Under the pieces are notes generated by a model. That model saw nothing but the letters and a program-made list of their open reading frames with translations, did not search any database and was not told where the DNA came from. From an uncultured Collinsella sp. (GTDB taxonomy: Bacteria; Actinomycetota; Coriobacteriia; Coriobacteriales; Coriobacteriaceae), in assembly GCA_900540875.1 (NCBI GenBank), contig UQHT01000019.1, forward strand, positions 1 through 49,180: a stretch of DNA of 49,180 bases, in the 5' to 3' direction. Both the position numbers and the translations under genes were made by a program. Below, one piece after another: positions 17,152 to 25,847 of the stretch (the stretch's first letter is position 1; each line of letters opens with the position of its first letter).

Positions 17152-18132
17152 ATGAAGGACATCACCATCAGCCGCAGGAGCCTTCTGGTCTCCGCCGGTC
17201 TGCTCGCGCTCGCCCCGCTCGCCGGATGCGGCGGCAACTCTGGTTCCGGCTCTGCTGCCGCCGGTTCCGACTACACCATCGGCGTTCTGCAACTCACCGA
17301 GCACTCCGCACTCGATGCCGCCAACGACGGCTTTGTCAAGGCCATCAAGGAGAGCGGCCTTAAGGTCAAGATCGACCAGAAGAACGCCCAGAACGACCAG
17401 TCCACGTGTAAGTCCATTGCCGACAAGTTTGTGGGCGACAACGTCAACCTGATTTATGCCATCGCCACGCCCGCCGCGCAGGCTGCCGCCGGTGCCACGG
17501 CCGATATCCCCATCGTGGGCTGCGCCATCACCGACTACGCCGCCTCCGGCCTGGTCCAGGACAACGACAAGCCCGGCACCAACGTCACGGGCGCCTCCGA
17601 CCTCACCCCGGTCGCCGAGCAGCTCGAGATGATGCAGAAGGTCCTGCCCGACGTTAAGAAGGTCGGCCTGCTCTACTGCACCGCCGAGTCCAACTCCGAC
17701 GTCCAGATCAAGGCCGCCAAGAAGGAGCTCGACAAGCTGGGGCTCGAGTACACTGACTTCACCGTCTCGAGCTCCAACGAGATTCAGTCCGTCGTCGAGT
17801 CTGCCGTGGGCAAGGTCGACGCGCTGTACTCCCCCACTGACAACACCATCGCCGCGGGCGCTTCGCAGGTCGGCCAGATCTGCAAGGAGAATAAGCTCCC
17901 CTTCGTGACCGGCGAGGAGGGTATGTGCATGGCCGGCGGCCTGTTCACCCTCTCCATCAACTATAAGGACCTGGGCTACGCCGCGGGCGAGATGGCCGTT
18001 AAGATCCTGAAGGGCGAGGCCAAGCCCGAGGATATGCCGATCAAGCACCTCTCGAGCAAGGACCTGGTCGTCGTCAAGAACGACGAGATGGCCGAGGCCC
18101 TAGGCATCGACCTTTCCGCTCTGGACGAGTAG
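17152..18132 (+). CDS. ABC transporter substrate-binding lipoprotein (TrpX-like)
   Basis: Extracytoplasmic solute receptor of 326 residues. It has a signal peptide with lipobox LAGC, so Cys26 should be lipidated and anchored to the membrane. The mature part follows the ABC_sub_bind family: YTIGVLQLTEHSALDAANDGF, IPIVGCAITD, VTGASDLTPV, KVGLLYC and a late FTLSINYKDLGYAAGEMA. Members import tryptophan, tyrosine or related compounds. The ATG at 17152 follows a G-rich ribosome site (TGGGGG). The permease gene starts 204 bases later, after a hairpin, and the ATPase follows it. Confidence 0.92.
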   Translation: MKDITISRRSLLVSAGLLALAPLAGCGGNSGSGSAAAGSDYTIGVLQLTEHSALDAANDGFVKAIKESGLKVKIDQKNAQNDQSTCKSIADKFVGDNVNLIYAIATPAAQAAAGATADIPIVGCAITDYAASGLVQDNDKPGTNVTGASDLTPVAEQLEMMQKVLPDVKKVGLLYCTAESNSDVQIKAAKKELDKLGLEYTDFTVSSSNEIQSVVESAVGKVDALYSPTDNTIAAGASQVGQICKENKLPFVTGEEGMCMAGGLFTLSINYKDLGYAAGEMAVKILKGEAKPEDMPIKHLSSKDLVVVKNDEMAEALGIDLSALDE

Positions 18133-18203
18133 CGCCATGCGCGGTAACGCGTCTAGGGCCCGCACGCGCGCCACAGCCGCGTTATTCAATATCTGAGTCC
18201 TTG

Positions 18204-18240
18204 GGGCGAACGCTAAAGACCGGCGTTCGCCCTGCTTGTT
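18204..18240 (+). terminator. Intra-operon hairpin after the substrate-binding gene
   Basis: Perfect 10-bp stem (GGGCGAACGC / GCGTTCGCCC) followed by TGCTTGTTT. Probably a partial terminator that makes more lipoprotein mRNA than permease mRNA, as is common for ABC importers. Confidence 0.65.
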
Positions 18241-18336
18241 TCGGATGAGACAAAACATCCGTCCGCAGCTCTTTTATGCATTGGTACCGCTATTATGGAA
18301 AATCACGTGTCCACCCTATCCTAGGAGGTATGAAGC

Positions 18337-19260
18337 ATGCTCATTGCATTGCAGGGCGCCGTTTCGCAGGGCGTCCTCTGGGGCATTATGGTGCTTGGCG
18401 TGTTTATCACGTTCCGCCTGCTCGACATCCCCGATATGACCTGCGACGGCAGCTTTGCCCTCGGCGGCTGTGTCTGCGCCGTGCTCATCGTCAACAATAA
18501 CGTCGACCCCTTGCTCGCCGTGCTGGCCGGCATGTGCGCCGGCGCCATCGCGGGCGCCGTCACAGGCATCTTGACCACCGTCTTTGAGATTCCCGCAATC
18601 CTCGCCGGAATCCTTACGCAGATCAGTCTGTGGTCCATCAACCTGCGCATCATGGGCAAGTCCAATACGCCCATCCTTGCCAAGGGCACCATCTTCTCAT
18701 CCGTCAGCCACATGACGGGCCTGCCGCAGTCCACTGTTGCCATTATCCTGGGCATTGTGCTGGCCGTGGCCATCGTCGCCATCCTGTACTGGTTCTTTGG
18801 CACCGAGATCGGCTCGGCGCTGCGTGCCACCGGCAACAACGAATACATGATCCGCGCCCTGGGCGTCAACACCAACTCCACCAAGATGATCGCCCTCGTG
18901 CTCTCCAACGCCCTCATTGGCCTTTCGGGTGCGCTCATCTGCCAGAGCCAGAAGTACGCTGACATTGGCATGGGCACCGGCGCCATCGTTATCGGTCTTG
19001 CCGCCATTGTTATCGGCGAGGTGCTCGGTCGCCTGCTGCCCGGCGGTCTGACGCAGTTTAGCGTCCGTCTTGCCTCTGCCGTCTTTGGCTCCGTGGTCTA
19101 CTTCCTCATCCGCGCCATCGTGCTGCAGCTGGGCATGGACGCCAACGACATGAAGCTGCTCTCCGCCGTGATCGTTGCCGTGGCCCTGTGCGTGCCCGTG
19201 GTTTGGGAGCGCTACAAGCTCCGCAGCTCCTACACGAAGGGAGATGAGGCAGATGCTTAA
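18337..19260 (+). CDS. ABC transporter permease (TrpY-like, branched-chain type fold)
   Basis: Integral membrane protein of 307 residues with about eight hydrophobic segments, matching the BPD_transp_2 permease class that pairs with ABC_sub_bind receptors. Recognisable parts are LLDIPDMTCDGSFALGG near the N-terminus, LRATGNNEYMIRALGVN (the cytoplasmic loop contacting the ATPase) and a glycine-rich GTGAIVIGLAAIVIGEVLG. The ATG at 18337 has AGGAGG eight bases upstream. Its last codons overlap the start of the ATPase gene by 8 bases, so the two are translationally coupled. Confidence 0.93.
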   Translation: MLIALQGAVSQGVLWGIMVLGVFITFRLLDIPDMTCDGSFALGGCVCAVLIVNNNVDPLLAVLAGMCAGAIAGAVTGILTTVFEIPAILAGILTQISLWSINLRIMGKSNTPILAKGTIFSSVSHMTGLPQSTVAIILGIVLAVAIVAILYWFFGTEIGSALRATGNNEYMIRALGVNTNSTKMIALVLSNALIGLSGALICQSQKYADIGMGTGAIVIGLAAIVIGEVLGRLLPGGLTQFSVRLASAVFGSVVYFLIRAIVLQLGMDANDMKLLSAVIVAVALCVPVVWERYKLRSSYTKGDEADA

Positions 19261-20047
19261 GCTCTCGCACGTCAAGAAGACCTTTAACAAGGGCACCGTC
19301 ACCGAGAAGCGCGCACTCACCGGCGTCGACCTTACCCTGAATGATGGCGACTTTGTAACCGTGATTGGCGGCAACGGCGCCGGCAAGTCCACGCTGCTCA
19401 ATATGATCGCCGGCGTGTATCCGCTTGATTCGGGTGTTATTGAGCTCGACGGCACCGACATCTCGCGTCTGAGCGAGTCGCAGCGCGCCAAGTACCTGGG
19501 CCGTGTGTTCCAGGACCCCATGCGCGGCACCGCAGCCGACATGCAAATTGCCGAAAACCTGGCCCTCGCCAAGCGCCGCGGCCAGCGTCGCGGTCTTTCG
19601 TGGGGCGTCACCAAGGCCGAGAAGGACGAGTACGTTGAGCTGCTCAAGCGCCTGGACCTCGGTCTGGACACGCGCCTCAACGCCAAGGTCGGCCTGCTCT
19701 CGGGCGGCCAGCGCCAGGCACTCACCCTGCTGATGGCCACGCTCACCAAGCCGCGCCTGCTGCTGCTCGACGAGCACACGGCGGCCCTCGACCCCAAGAC
19801 GGCCTCTAAGGTGCTCAACCTGACCGAGGAGATTGTCGACGAAAACCATCTGACCACGCTCATGGTTACGCACAACATGAATGACGCTATCCGTCTGGGC
19901 AACCGTCTGATCATGATGCACGAGGGCCATGTGATCTACGACGTGGCCGGCGACGAGAAGAAGTCGCTCACCGTAGCCGACCTGCTGCAGAAGTTCGAGG
20001 AGGTCTCGGGCGGCGAGCTCGCCAACGACCGCATGCTGCTGAGCTAA
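19253..20047 (+). CDS. ABC transporter ATP-binding protein (TrpZ-like)
   Basis: Energy-coupling subunit of the importer, 264 residues. Walker A GGNGAGKST at residues 39-47, signature LSGGQRQAL, Walker B LLLLDEHTAALD and the switch histidine in MVTHNM are all intact. The frame extends upstream to 19175 inside the permease gene; the ATG at 19253 has AAGGGAG upstream and matches the family start (MLKLSHVKKTF). It overlaps the permease stop codon. A GGGACAG-loop hairpin begins at the stop codon and a second one serves as terminator. Confidence 0.95.
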   Translation: MLKLSHVKKTFNKGTVTEKRALTGVDLTLNDGDFVTVIGGNGAGKSTLLNMIAGVYPLDSGVIELDGTDISRLSESQRAKYLGRVFQDPMRGTAADMQIAENLALAKRRGQRRGLSWGVTKAEKDEYVELLKRLDLGLDTRLNAKVGLLSGGQRQALTLLMATLTKPRLLLLDEHTAALDPKTASKVLNLTEEIVDENHLTTLMVTHNMNDAIRLGNRLIMMHEGHVIYDVAGDEKKSLTVADLLQKFEEVSGGELANDRMLLS

Positions 20048-20083
20048 ACCTACCAAAAGGGACAGGTTTATTTTGGCAGGTTT
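20046..20083. repeat. GGGACAG-loop hairpin, copy B
   Basis: Stem AAACCTACCAAAA / TTTTGGCAGGTTT (one A-C mismatch) around loop GGGACAGGTTTA, starting inside the stop codon of the ATPase gene. Confidence 0.75.
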
Positions 20084-20099
20084 TATCTGCGCAAACGTC

Positions 20100-20139
20100 A
20101 AAACCGCCGCAAAGGGACAGACGCCCTTGCGGCGGTTTT
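20100..20139 (+). terminator. Terminator built on a GGGACAG-loop hairpin, copy C
   Basis: Stem AACCGCCGCAAAGGG / CCCTTGCGGCGGTT, extended by A-T pairs, with loop ACAGACG, followed by TTTT. It ends the ABC operon and carries the same AAAGGGACAG core as copies B and D. Confidence 0.85.
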
Positions 20140-20203
20140 CGCATATTATGTCGATAATCCGATATTCAACCAGACTTTCTGGCTAAGGACTAAGGAAACT
20201 GCC

Positions 20204-22234
20204 ATGAAAAGACTCCCCCGCCTTGCGTTAGCCGCCGCGTTGTTTGCCGGCTCGCTCGCAGGCATCCCAAGCCTCGCTTTCGCGGGGAACCTGCCCGCCG
20301 CTATTGACGGCTCCGTGGCCGTCATGCACACCAACGATATCCACGGCAGCTACAAGTACAGCTACAACGCAAGCAAGGGCACCGGCACTGTGGGCTTTGA
20401 CGGACTGGCGGTTCTCTATAGCGCCCAAAGCAGCGCCCCCGATCTTTTGCTCGATGCGGGCGATACCTTCCACGGGCAGTCCTTTGCCACCATGAGCGAG
20501 GGCAAGAGCATCGCCGAGCTCATGGACACCTTCTATGCAGACGGCTACGACGCGACCACGCCGGGCAACCACGACTGGAGCTACGGCGCGGACAAGCTCC
20601 GCACCATGACCGGCTACAGCCCCACCGGCACGCCCTTCGCCATGCTCTGCGCGAACGCGAAGTCTACGAGCGGCGTATGGAGCTCGAGTATCACCAAGAC
20701 GCTCGATCGCACCTGGGAGGATAGCGAAGATCACTCCATATTCGACTACAAAATCAAGGTCGGCGTCGTGGGTGCCGTGGATGAGTCGCTGGAATCCTCG
20801 CTGCGCGCGGACCTGGTCGCGGGTACGTCGTTCTCGAGTGCCGCGAACGCCATCAATGCCGAGGCCAAGCGACTGCGCGAGACAGAGGGCTGCAACGTTG
20901 TCGTCTGTATCGCGCACACGCTCAACGCCAAGACCTTTGCTGCAAAGCTCGTTGGGGTCGATGCACTGGTCGCGGGCCACGAGCACATCAACTTAGACGA
21001 AAACGTGACGGGGGCTGACGGCAAGTCGGTCCACGTTGTCGAGGCGGGCAGTGCCTTTGCCGAAGTGGGACTGCTTTCCGTCCCCTACGAGTACGACACC
21101 AAGGGCACCGAAAGCACCGACGATGACACGGTGGCGGTATACGCAGGCAAAAGCGACGAGAAGCTCTATACCACCAAGGACGTAAACGTTCTTTTGACCG
21201 ACCCCAACAAGGGCTTCGCCTATCAGAGCATCCTTGATGAGGTCCACGACAACAAGATCAAGCCGCTCGACGATGCCTTTAACGCCGCATCGAGCGAGGT
21301 GCTCGGCACGAGCTCTACCAATTATTTCTACGGCGAGAACGCATCTGGCACGCACGGCTGGGAGATGGTGCGCACCACCGATTTCCGCCCCAGCAAGGAG
21401 GGCGACACCACCAAGGCCCAGACCATCGGCCATGTGATCTGCGGCTCCTATCTTGACCTGACGGGCGCAGACCTTGCCATCGAGAACGCGGGTGGCATCC
21501 GCGGCGGCATCGCTGCAGGCGATGTGACCGCAGGCAACGTCATCGCTATCTCGCCCTACGGCAACACCGTGGAGACCTGGACCATGACCGGTGCGGACTT
21601 CCTCGCAGCGCTCGAGCATTCGCTGCAGATCAGCGACGAGTGCAATCACAGTTATGAGCTTCAGCAAGCCTACGTGGCAGCCGGCCATACCGAGCAGGAA
21701 GCGCAAGACAAGTACAAGTGGCGCGATGACTCTGGCAGCGTTCTCTCCTTTGGCGGCATCAACGTGACGATTGATTGGACGCAGCCCGAAGGCAAGCGCA
21801 TTGTGAGTGCCACACTCGCCAAGGACGGCAGCACGCTCGATCCCACCAAGACCTATACCGTCGCCACCAACAACTACATCATTACCAACACGACCGACTT
21901 CCCCACCTTCGCACACGCCACCAAGCGCACCGAGTGGGGCACGTGTGAGGCGGCGCTGAGGGCGCTGATTGGGCAAAACGGCTGGGAGAGCAAGATGGCC
22001 GGACTCGCCGGCACCATCAGCTTCGGCTCCGCAGCCGTGGACCCCACGCCCACACCGGCCCCGACGCCTAAGCCCTCGCCTAAGACGGACACGACGACCA
22101 CGAAGGTCATCACCAAGAAGACGACCGGCAAGCTCGCCGCAACGGGAGACCGCACGCTAGCCGTGATTGGCGCATGCCTCATCGGCGGCATCGTCATCAT
22201 CATTCTCGGCATTATCTGGAAGCGTCGACGCTAA
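20204..22234 (+). CDS. Cell-surface 5'-nucleotidase / metallophosphatase family protein with LAATG sorting signal
   Basis: Hydrolyses nucleotides or UDP-sugars outside the cell. The 676-residue protein has a signal peptide (about 1-26, FAGSLAGIPSLAFA), an N-terminal metallophosphatase domain with HTNDIHG, DAGD, GNHDWSYG, CIAHT and AGHEH, and a C-terminal 5'-nucleotidase domain with ENAGGIRGGI and SPYGNTVETWTMTG. After a Pro/Thr/Lys linker it ends with LAATGD at about 644-649, a hydrophobic span and KRRR, the layout of a sortase substrate; LAXTG is used by class E sortases in Actinomycetota. The ATG at 20204 follows AAGGA. Wall anchoring is inferred; a plain membrane anchor is the alternative. 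Confidence 0.93.
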   Translation: MKRLPRLALAAALFAGSLAGIPSLAFAGNLPAAIDGSVAVMHTNDIHGSYKYSYNASKGTGTVGFDGLAVLYSAQSSAPDLLLDAGDTFHGQSFATMSEGKSIAELMDTFYADGYDATTPGNHDWSYGADKLRTMTGYSPTGTPFAMLCANAKSTSGVWSSSITKTLDRTWEDSEDHSIFDYKIKVGVVGAVDESLESSLRADLVAGTSFSSAANAINAEAKRLRETEGCNVVVCIAHTLNAKTFAAKLVGVDALVAGHEHINLDENVTGADGKSVHVVEAGSAFAEVGLLSVPYEYDTKGTESTDDDTVAVYAGKSDEKLYTTKDVNVLLTDPNKGFAYQSILDEVHDNKIKPLDDAFNAASSEVLGTSSTNYFYGENASGTHGWEMVRTTDFRPSKEGDTTKAQTIGHVICGSYLDLTGADLAIENAGGIRGGIAAGDVTAGNVIAISPYGNTVETWTMTGADFLAALEHSLQISDECNHSYELQQAYVAAGHTEQEAQDKYKWRDDSGSVLSFGGINVTIDWTQPEGKRIVSATLAKDGSTLDPTKTYTVATNNYIITNTTDFPTFAHATKRTEWGTCEAALRALIGQNGWESKMAGLAGTISFGSAAVDPTPTPAPTPKPSPKTDTTTTKVITKKTTGKLAATGDRTLAVIGACLIGGIVIIILGIIWKRRR

Positions 22235-22286
22235 GCTACACCGCCGGGCCTTGCAGCCCCGCCGCATAAACCTTATATCGAGCACA

Positions 22287-22325
22287 GAAGCCCGTACGAA
22301 TTTGATCGGACGGGCTTCTTGGTGG
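22287..22325 (+). terminator. Terminator of the 5'-nucleotidase gene
   Basis: Perfect 10-bp stem (AGAAGCCCGT / ACGGGCTTCT) with a loop of about 14 bases. Only TTGG follows, so termination strength is uncertain. Confidence 0.65.
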
Positions 22326-22362
22326 GTATCATGGTTGGATGATCATGAGGAGGTTTCCCTAC

Positions 22363-23130
22363 ATGGAATTGTTTGAGCCAATTCTTCATTTCTTTGCACA
22401 ACGATGGGTCCACAACATCATCTGGGCCGGTATCTTGGCCATCGGCACCGCCGTTGCCGCCAAAATCGCGTCCAAGACCCTGCACCACCTGCTTAACCGC
22501 GATGATAACCCGCTCCCAGCATCGAGCATCTTCATCAACATCACACGCGCCGTCATCTGGATGATCGGCGGCAGCTTTATCCTCGACAACTGTTTTGGCA
22601 TTAATGCAAACGCCCTCGTCGCCGCTCTTGGCGTCGGCGGCATCGCCATCTCGCTCGGCTTTCAGGACACGCTGTCGAACCTTATCGGCGGTATGCAGGT
22701 GACCTTCATGGGCATCATCAAGCCCGGCGACAATATCGAGGTCGGCGGCGTGTCGGGCGTGGTCCAAGACATCACCTGGCGCCACACGACCATCGAGGAT
22801 GCCTGCGGGCAGACCATCATTGTGCCCAACTCCAACATCTCCAAGAACACGCTCGTGCATCTGATGCCCTTTGGGCGCGTGGCCGTGCCCGTTGCCGTAA
22901 AGGACACGTCTAAGTGGGCCTCGCTGGACGCGCTGGCAGATGAGCTTACCGACGCCACCAAGGCCGCGGTGCTTCCCATCTCTGGCTTTGACAAGGAGCC
23001 GTACGTGCTCTTTAGCGAGATCGGCGACTTTGGCGTCAAGGGCAAAATCATCTTTATCGTCAGCGACGATAGCACCACCTTCACGGCAACCGACGCCTGC
23101 ATTCGTGCCATCGCCCCCATCATCGCCTAA
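22363..23130 (+). CDS. Small-conductance mechanosensitive channel, MscS family
   Basis: Membrane channel that opens on hypo-osmotic stretch. The 255-residue protein has three hydrophobic segments and the pore-lining TM3 region (ANALVAALGVGGIAISLGFQDTLSNLIGG) with the Ala/Gly pattern, followed by the beta domain (GVVQDITWRHTTIED, IIVPNSNI). An earlier ATG at 22339 exists, but AGGAGG lies nine bases before the ATG at 22363. Size is that of a minimal MscS. It is followed directly by a GGGACAG-loop hairpin. Confidence 0.94.
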   Translation: MELFEPILHFFAQRWVHNIIWAGILAIGTAVAAKIASKTLHHLLNRDDNPLPASSIFINITRAVIWMIGGSFILDNCFGINANALVAALGVGGIAISLGFQDTLSNLIGGMQVTFMGIIKPGDNIEVGGVSGVVQDITWRHTTIEDACGQTIIVPNSNISKNTLVHLMPFGRVAVPVAVKDTSKWASLDALADELTDATKAAVLPISGFDKEPYVLFSEIGDFGVKGKIIFIVSDDSTTFTATDACIRAIAPIIA

Positions 23131-23167
23131 ACTACCACAAAGGGGACAGGCACCTTTGTGGTAGTTT
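23129..23167. repeat. GGGACAG-loop hairpin, copy D
   Basis: Perfect 15-bp stem AAACTACCACAAAGG / CCTTTGTGGTAGTTT around the loop GGACAGGCA, starting inside the mscS stop codon. It is the best-preserved copy of the family. Confidence 0.85.
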
Positions 23168-23223
23168 CGCATCGTGGTACCATGGTTCATATCGTTGTTT
23201 AAACGACTAAGGGAGTAGACACC

Positions 23224-25140
23224 ATGGAAGAGGCCTATCGTCAAGCACGCAAGCGCGGCGAGCAGGGACGCCGTCGCGCCATCAGCCAAAGCGAGCACCC
23301 GTACCTTACGGACCTCGACAGCTTGGTTGCCCAGCTCCCCTTAGGTCAGCGAGAGAGCGTCGGCCTGCGGGATATTCCGCTCGAAATGGTCGTCGGCACG
23401 GTTACCAAGGGCCGTCAGTCTGCCTTTTCGTGCAACTTTATGCCCCTGTTGCCATTTAGCACCGAGTTCGCCCGCAAGTGGTCCAACCTCTACGACATCC
23501 AGGTGACCGAGGGCTATCGCGACCCCATCATCGTCACCGAGTTCATGCATCGGTTTTACGTCCAAGAGGGCAACAAGCGCGTCAGCGTCCTCAAATTCCT
23601 GGACGCCCCGACGGTTTCGGCCAAGATTACCCGTCTCTACCCCGGCACATGGGATTCCGTCGAAAGCCGCCTATACGGTGAGTTCTGCGCGTTTTGGCGC
23701 GTCTGCCCCCTATACGAGATCGAGTTCTCGCGTGAGGGAAGCTACGAGACACTCGCCAAGATGCTCGGTCAGAACCTTATCGAAAAATGGCCGCAGAAAA
23801 AGGTCGACTACCTGCGCCACACCTTCTTGCTCTTTAAGCGCGCCTACCTTCGCGCGGGCGGCGACCACCTGGACATTACGCCCGCCGACGCCATGCTCGT
23901 CTACCTCAATGTGTACAACCAGGACCGCCTGCTGGATACGCCGACGGATATCGTCGTAAACCGCCTGTGCAAAATTTGGCGCGAGCTGGTCATTGCCGGC
24001 AAAAATGACGAGGACAAGGTCGATCTTGTCGAAGCGCCGAGTGTCGATGAGGAAGAGTCGCCCGCCAAGTCCACCTCCGGTGTGCTCAACTTCTTTATGG
24101 GCAAGACCGTCTATTCGGCGGCCAATCCCCTGCGCATCGCCTTTATCCATGAATTCCCTTGTGCAACGTCGAGCTGGGACAGCCTACACGACCAAGGGCG
24201 TCAGTATCTCGACGAGCACTTTGGCGGTATCGTGCGCACCGAGGCGTTCGAGGACTGCCACGATCCGGACGTGTTCTACGCCGCCGTGGAAACGGCTGTC
24301 AAACATGGAGACAACGTCATCTTCTCGACCTCGCACCGCCTGATGGAATACACGCTCAGGGCAGCCGTTGAGTATCCCCAGGTTCGGTTCCTTAACTGTT
24401 CTATCGGCCTTCCCCACCAAAGCGTCCGTTCGTACTTTGGCAAGATGTACGAGGCCAAGTTCCTCCTGGGCGCCCTTGCGGCTAGCATGGCGGACAACCA
24501 TCGCATTGGCTACCACGCGTCGGTCTTTGCGTCGGGCGCGCTTAGCGAGATCAACGCCTTTGCCATCGGCGCCTCGCTGCTCGACCCTCGCGCGCAGGTA
24601 ATCCTCACCTGGGGCGATGTACCCGCCGGCGGTCTTGCCGAGGCCATGCGCCGCGAAGGCGTGAGTGTTATGACCGGTGTCGACATGTCCAAGTCGCTGG
24701 AGGACCCCACGGCCTACGGACTCCACCGCCTGGTCGATGGCAAGGTCGTCGGCATCGCCATGCCGGTATGGAACTGGGGCCGTTACTACGAGCTTATCGT
24801 GCGAAGCCTGCTGCATGGCACCTGGGATGAGACCAGTGACAACAGCCAGGTTCGCGCCGTCAACTACTGGTATGGTATGAGCTCGGGCGTTATCGACATT
24901 CGCTACGCTCCGGGCCTGCCCTATCAGACGCGCAAGCTTGTTCAGCTACTGCGCAATGGCATCGTCGAGGGCTCCATCAATCCATTTGGCGGCGAGCTCC
25001 ATAGCCAAGACGGCGTGGTGCAGATCGAGGGCTTTCCCCCACTGCCGAGCACGCAAATCGTCGAGATGGACTGGCTGGCCGACAACGTGGTGGGCACCAT
25101 TCCGCAACTCGACGATGAGCCGAAGGTCCGCGCCCTATGA
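23224..25140 (+). CDS. Cytoplasmic ParB-like/BMP-family fusion protein
   Basis: A 638-residue protein with no signal peptide. The N-terminal third carries a ParB/sulfiredoxin-like segment at about residues 107-125 (MHRFYVQEGNKRVSVLKF, with the GNKR motif). After an acidic linker near residue 280 comes a full basic-membrane-protein (BMP/Med) domain from about 300 (LRIAFIHEF, NCSIG, SYFGKMYEAKFLLGALAASM, RIGYHAS). BMP domains are normally exported nucleoside receptors; here the domain stays inside the cell, so it may sense a purine nucleoside or related ligand. The ATG at 23224 follows GGGAG. The next gene overlaps its stop by four bases (ATGA). I recall similar gene pairs in Clostridia; function is unknown. 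Confidence 0.88.
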   Translation: MEEAYRQARKRGEQGRRRAISQSEHPYLTDLDSLVAQLPLGQRESVGLRDIPLEMVVGTVTKGRQSAFSCNFMPLLPFSTEFARKWSNLYDIQVTEGYRDPIIVTEFMHRFYVQEGNKRVSVLKFLDAPTVSAKITRLYPGTWDSVESRLYGEFCAFWRVCPLYEIEFSREGSYETLAKMLGQNLIEKWPQKKVDYLRHTFLLFKRAYLRAGGDHLDITPADAMLVYLNVYNQDRLLDTPTDIVVNRLCKIWRELVIAGKNDEDKVDLVEAPSVDEEESPAKSTSGVLNFFMGKTVYSAANPLRIAFIHEFPCATSSWDSLHDQGRQYLDEHFGGIVRTEAFEDCHDPDVFYAAVETAVKHGDNVIFSTSHRLMEYTLRAAVEYPQVRFLNCSIGLPHQSVRSYFGKMYEAKFLLGALAASMADNHRIGYHASVFASGALSEINAFAIGASLLDPRAQVILTWGDVPAGGLAEAMRREGVSVMTGVDMSKSLEDPTAYGLHRLVDGKVVGIAMPVWNWGRYYELIVRSLLHGTWDETSDNSQVRAVNYWYGMSSGVIDIRYAPGLPYQTRKLVQLLRNGIVEGSINPFGGELHSQDGVVQIEGFPPLPSTQIVEMDWLADNVVGTIPQLDDEPKVRAL

Positions 25141-25847
25141 AAATCCTTGCCATAGCCGATACCGAAGAGCGATGCCTGTGGGAGTGCTTTCGCAAGGAGC
25201 GCTTTGAGGACGTTGACCTGATTCTATCCGCAGGCGACCTTGATCCGGACTATCTTGAGTTTTTGGTCACTGTCATCAACAAACCGCTTGTGTACGTTCG
25301 TGGCAACCACGACGACCGCTACGCGCGCCATGCACCGGGCGGGTGCATTTGTGTTGAGGACAGCGTATATGTGTACCGAGGTATTCGCATTGCGGGTCTG
25401 GGCGGTTCCATGCGCTACCGCGACGGCGCGAACATGTATACCGAGCGCGAGATGGCAAAACGCATGCGCAAGCTATCGCGAAAAATCGCACTGGTAGACG
25501 GATGCGATATTCTACTTACCCATGCACCCGTCGCAGGCATGGGCGACCTGGACGACCTGCCGCATCGAGGATTCGAGTGCTTTAATGCGGCTCTTGAGTC
25601 TTGGGGTCCCGACTATATGATTCACGGGCATGTGCACCAAAGCTACGGCCCCAACTTTCAACGCGAGCGCCAACACCCATGCGGAACGAAGATTGTCAAC
25701 GCCTGCGGCTATACCAAGATCGAAATTGACGAGGCGCGCTACCCCACGCGCGGTTGGAAGGCCGCTTGGCTCAACTCGCAAACCATGCGCCGCGAGCTCA
25801 AACGCCACGAGGCCATCGAGTCCTCAACAGCCAGAACACCCTGGTAA
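25137..25847 (+). CDS. Metallophosphoesterase, YfcE-like, with altered first motif
   Basis: A 236-residue cytoplasmic calcineurin-type phosphoesterase. Motifs in order: IADTEER at the N-terminus (where most relatives have D-x-H), SAGDLD, RGNHDDR, LTHAP and HGHVHQ, so four of five metal-site motifs are standard and the first has Glu for His. GLGGSMRY and NMYTEREMAKRMRKL are further blocks that I recall in this sub-clade. Its ATG overlaps the stop of the ParB-like/BMP gene, which implies translational coupling and a joint role, perhaps hydrolysis of a cyclic or nucleotide signal. Substrate is unknown. Confidence 0.9.
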   Translation: MKILAIADTEERCLWECFRKERFEDVDLILSAGDLDPDYLEFLVTVINKPLVYVRGNHDDRYARHAPGGCICVEDSVYVYRGIRIAGLGGSMRYRDGANMYTEREMAKRMRKLSRKIALVDGCDILLTHAPVAGMGDLDDLPHRGFECFNAALESWGPDYMIHGHVHQSYGPNFQRERQHPCGTKIVNACGYTKIEIDEARYPTRGWKAAWLNSQTMRRELKRHEAIESSTARTPW

